6,829 nucleotides of DNA from positions 1 to 6,829 of the forward strand of contig LUZL01000191.1 of the NCBI GenBank assembly GCA_001603615.1. The letters run 5' to 3'. This DNA is from Bacteroidales bacterium Bact_20 (GTDB lineage Bacteria > Bacteroidota > Bacteroidia > Bacteroidales > DTU049). The position numbers and the translations under genes are program-made. Shown in pieces: positions 6,489 to 6,829 of the stretch. Within the stretch, counting starts at the first letter, position 1. Each line of letters begins with the position of its first letter. The notes beneath the pieces are model-generated. The model was not told the origin of the DNA. It worked only from the letters and a program-made list of their open reading frames with translations, and searched no databases.

Positions 6489-6829
6489 ATGACAAGAGAT
6501 TATGCATTAGAATTATTAAAAACTTATGTAAAAAATCCTAAAATGATAGCACATTCATTAGCGTCAGAAGCTATAATGAGAAACCTGGCAAAACATTTTG
6601 GAGAAGATGAAGATAAATGGGGATTAGCTGGACTTTTACATGATATAGATGTAGAAATTACAAATGGTGATCATGAACTACATGGACTGAAGGCCAAAGA
6701 AATTTTAGGAAAAGAAGAATTAGATGAGGATATAATAGAAGCAATAGCATTGCATAATGAAATGGCAGCTAAAATGCCACGAACTACCCTATTTCATCAT
6801 GCATTAGCTGCAGGAGAAACCATATCTGG
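6489..6829 (+). CDS. HD-domain putative phosphohydrolase, 3'-truncated by the window edge
   Basis: An ATG at 6489, 12 bp after cvpA and behind an A-rich leader, opens a frame that runs off the window after 113 codons. The sequence shows an HD-superfamily metal site: His22 (MIAHSLASEA), the paired His51-Asp52 in GLLHDID, further candidate ligands His62/His65 in the GDHELHG loop, and His89 (AIALHN). This matches the small stand-alone HDIG-type proteins (usually near 185-190 residues), so about 70 residues are missing. Such proteins are metal-dependent phosphohydrolases or nucleotidases whose substrates are mostly unknown. At the position where the family commonly has the last metal-binding Asp (AADE-x-TG), this protein reads AAGETISG, with Glu110 at the aligned position. 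It is probably co-transcribed with mlaEF and cvpA. Confidence 0.8.
   Translation, partial: MTRDYALELLKTYVKNPKMIAHSLASEAIMRNLAKHFGEDEDKWGLAGLLHDIDVEITNGDHELHGLKAKEILGKEELDEDIIEAIALHNEMAAKMPRTTLFHHALAAGETIS

Overview
The window is AT-rich (G+C about 30% by eye) and reads as an ordinary chromosomal stretch from a member of the Bacteroidota. Four observations support that assignment: signal peptides ending in ...AQ; A-rich leaders with no clear Shine-Dalgarno motif; an LptC that is a lipoprotein rather than a membrane-anchored protein; and a TAnnTTTG promoter element of the Bacteroidota type. All genes lie on the + strand. The standard code fits, with TAA, TAG and TGA all used as stops. No RNA genes, insertion sequences, CRISPR arrays or phage genes are visible.

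Left block (1-3135): the 3' part of an outer-membrane beta-barrel protein gene is followed closely by an exported TPR-repeat protein and then by an LptC-like lipoprotein. This looks like one transcription unit. From memory, OMP-TPR-LptC is a recurrent order in Bacteroidota. A 126-bp gap (3136-3261) separates this block from the next and holds a good candidate promoter.

Right block (3262-6829): an EnvC-like coiled-coil/degenerate LytM protein, an MlaE-type permease, an MlaF-type ATPase, a CvpA-family membrane protein and the 5' part of an HD-domain gene. They are packed with gaps of 19, 5, -4 and 12 bp, so they are probably one operon.

The theme is cell-envelope construction: LPS export (LptC), lipid movement between the membranes (MlaE/MlaF), probable control of peptidoglycan amidases during division (EnvC-like), and an outer-membrane barrel with a periplasmic or secreted TPR partner. 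No MCE/MlaD substrate-binding gene is present, so the MlaEF transporter must use one encoded elsewhere. I find no convincing undescribed system. The points worth a second look are the inactivated LytM site, the coupling of envC to mlaEF, the missing MCE partner, the truncated lptC neighbourhood, and a changed metal-site residue in the HD protein.
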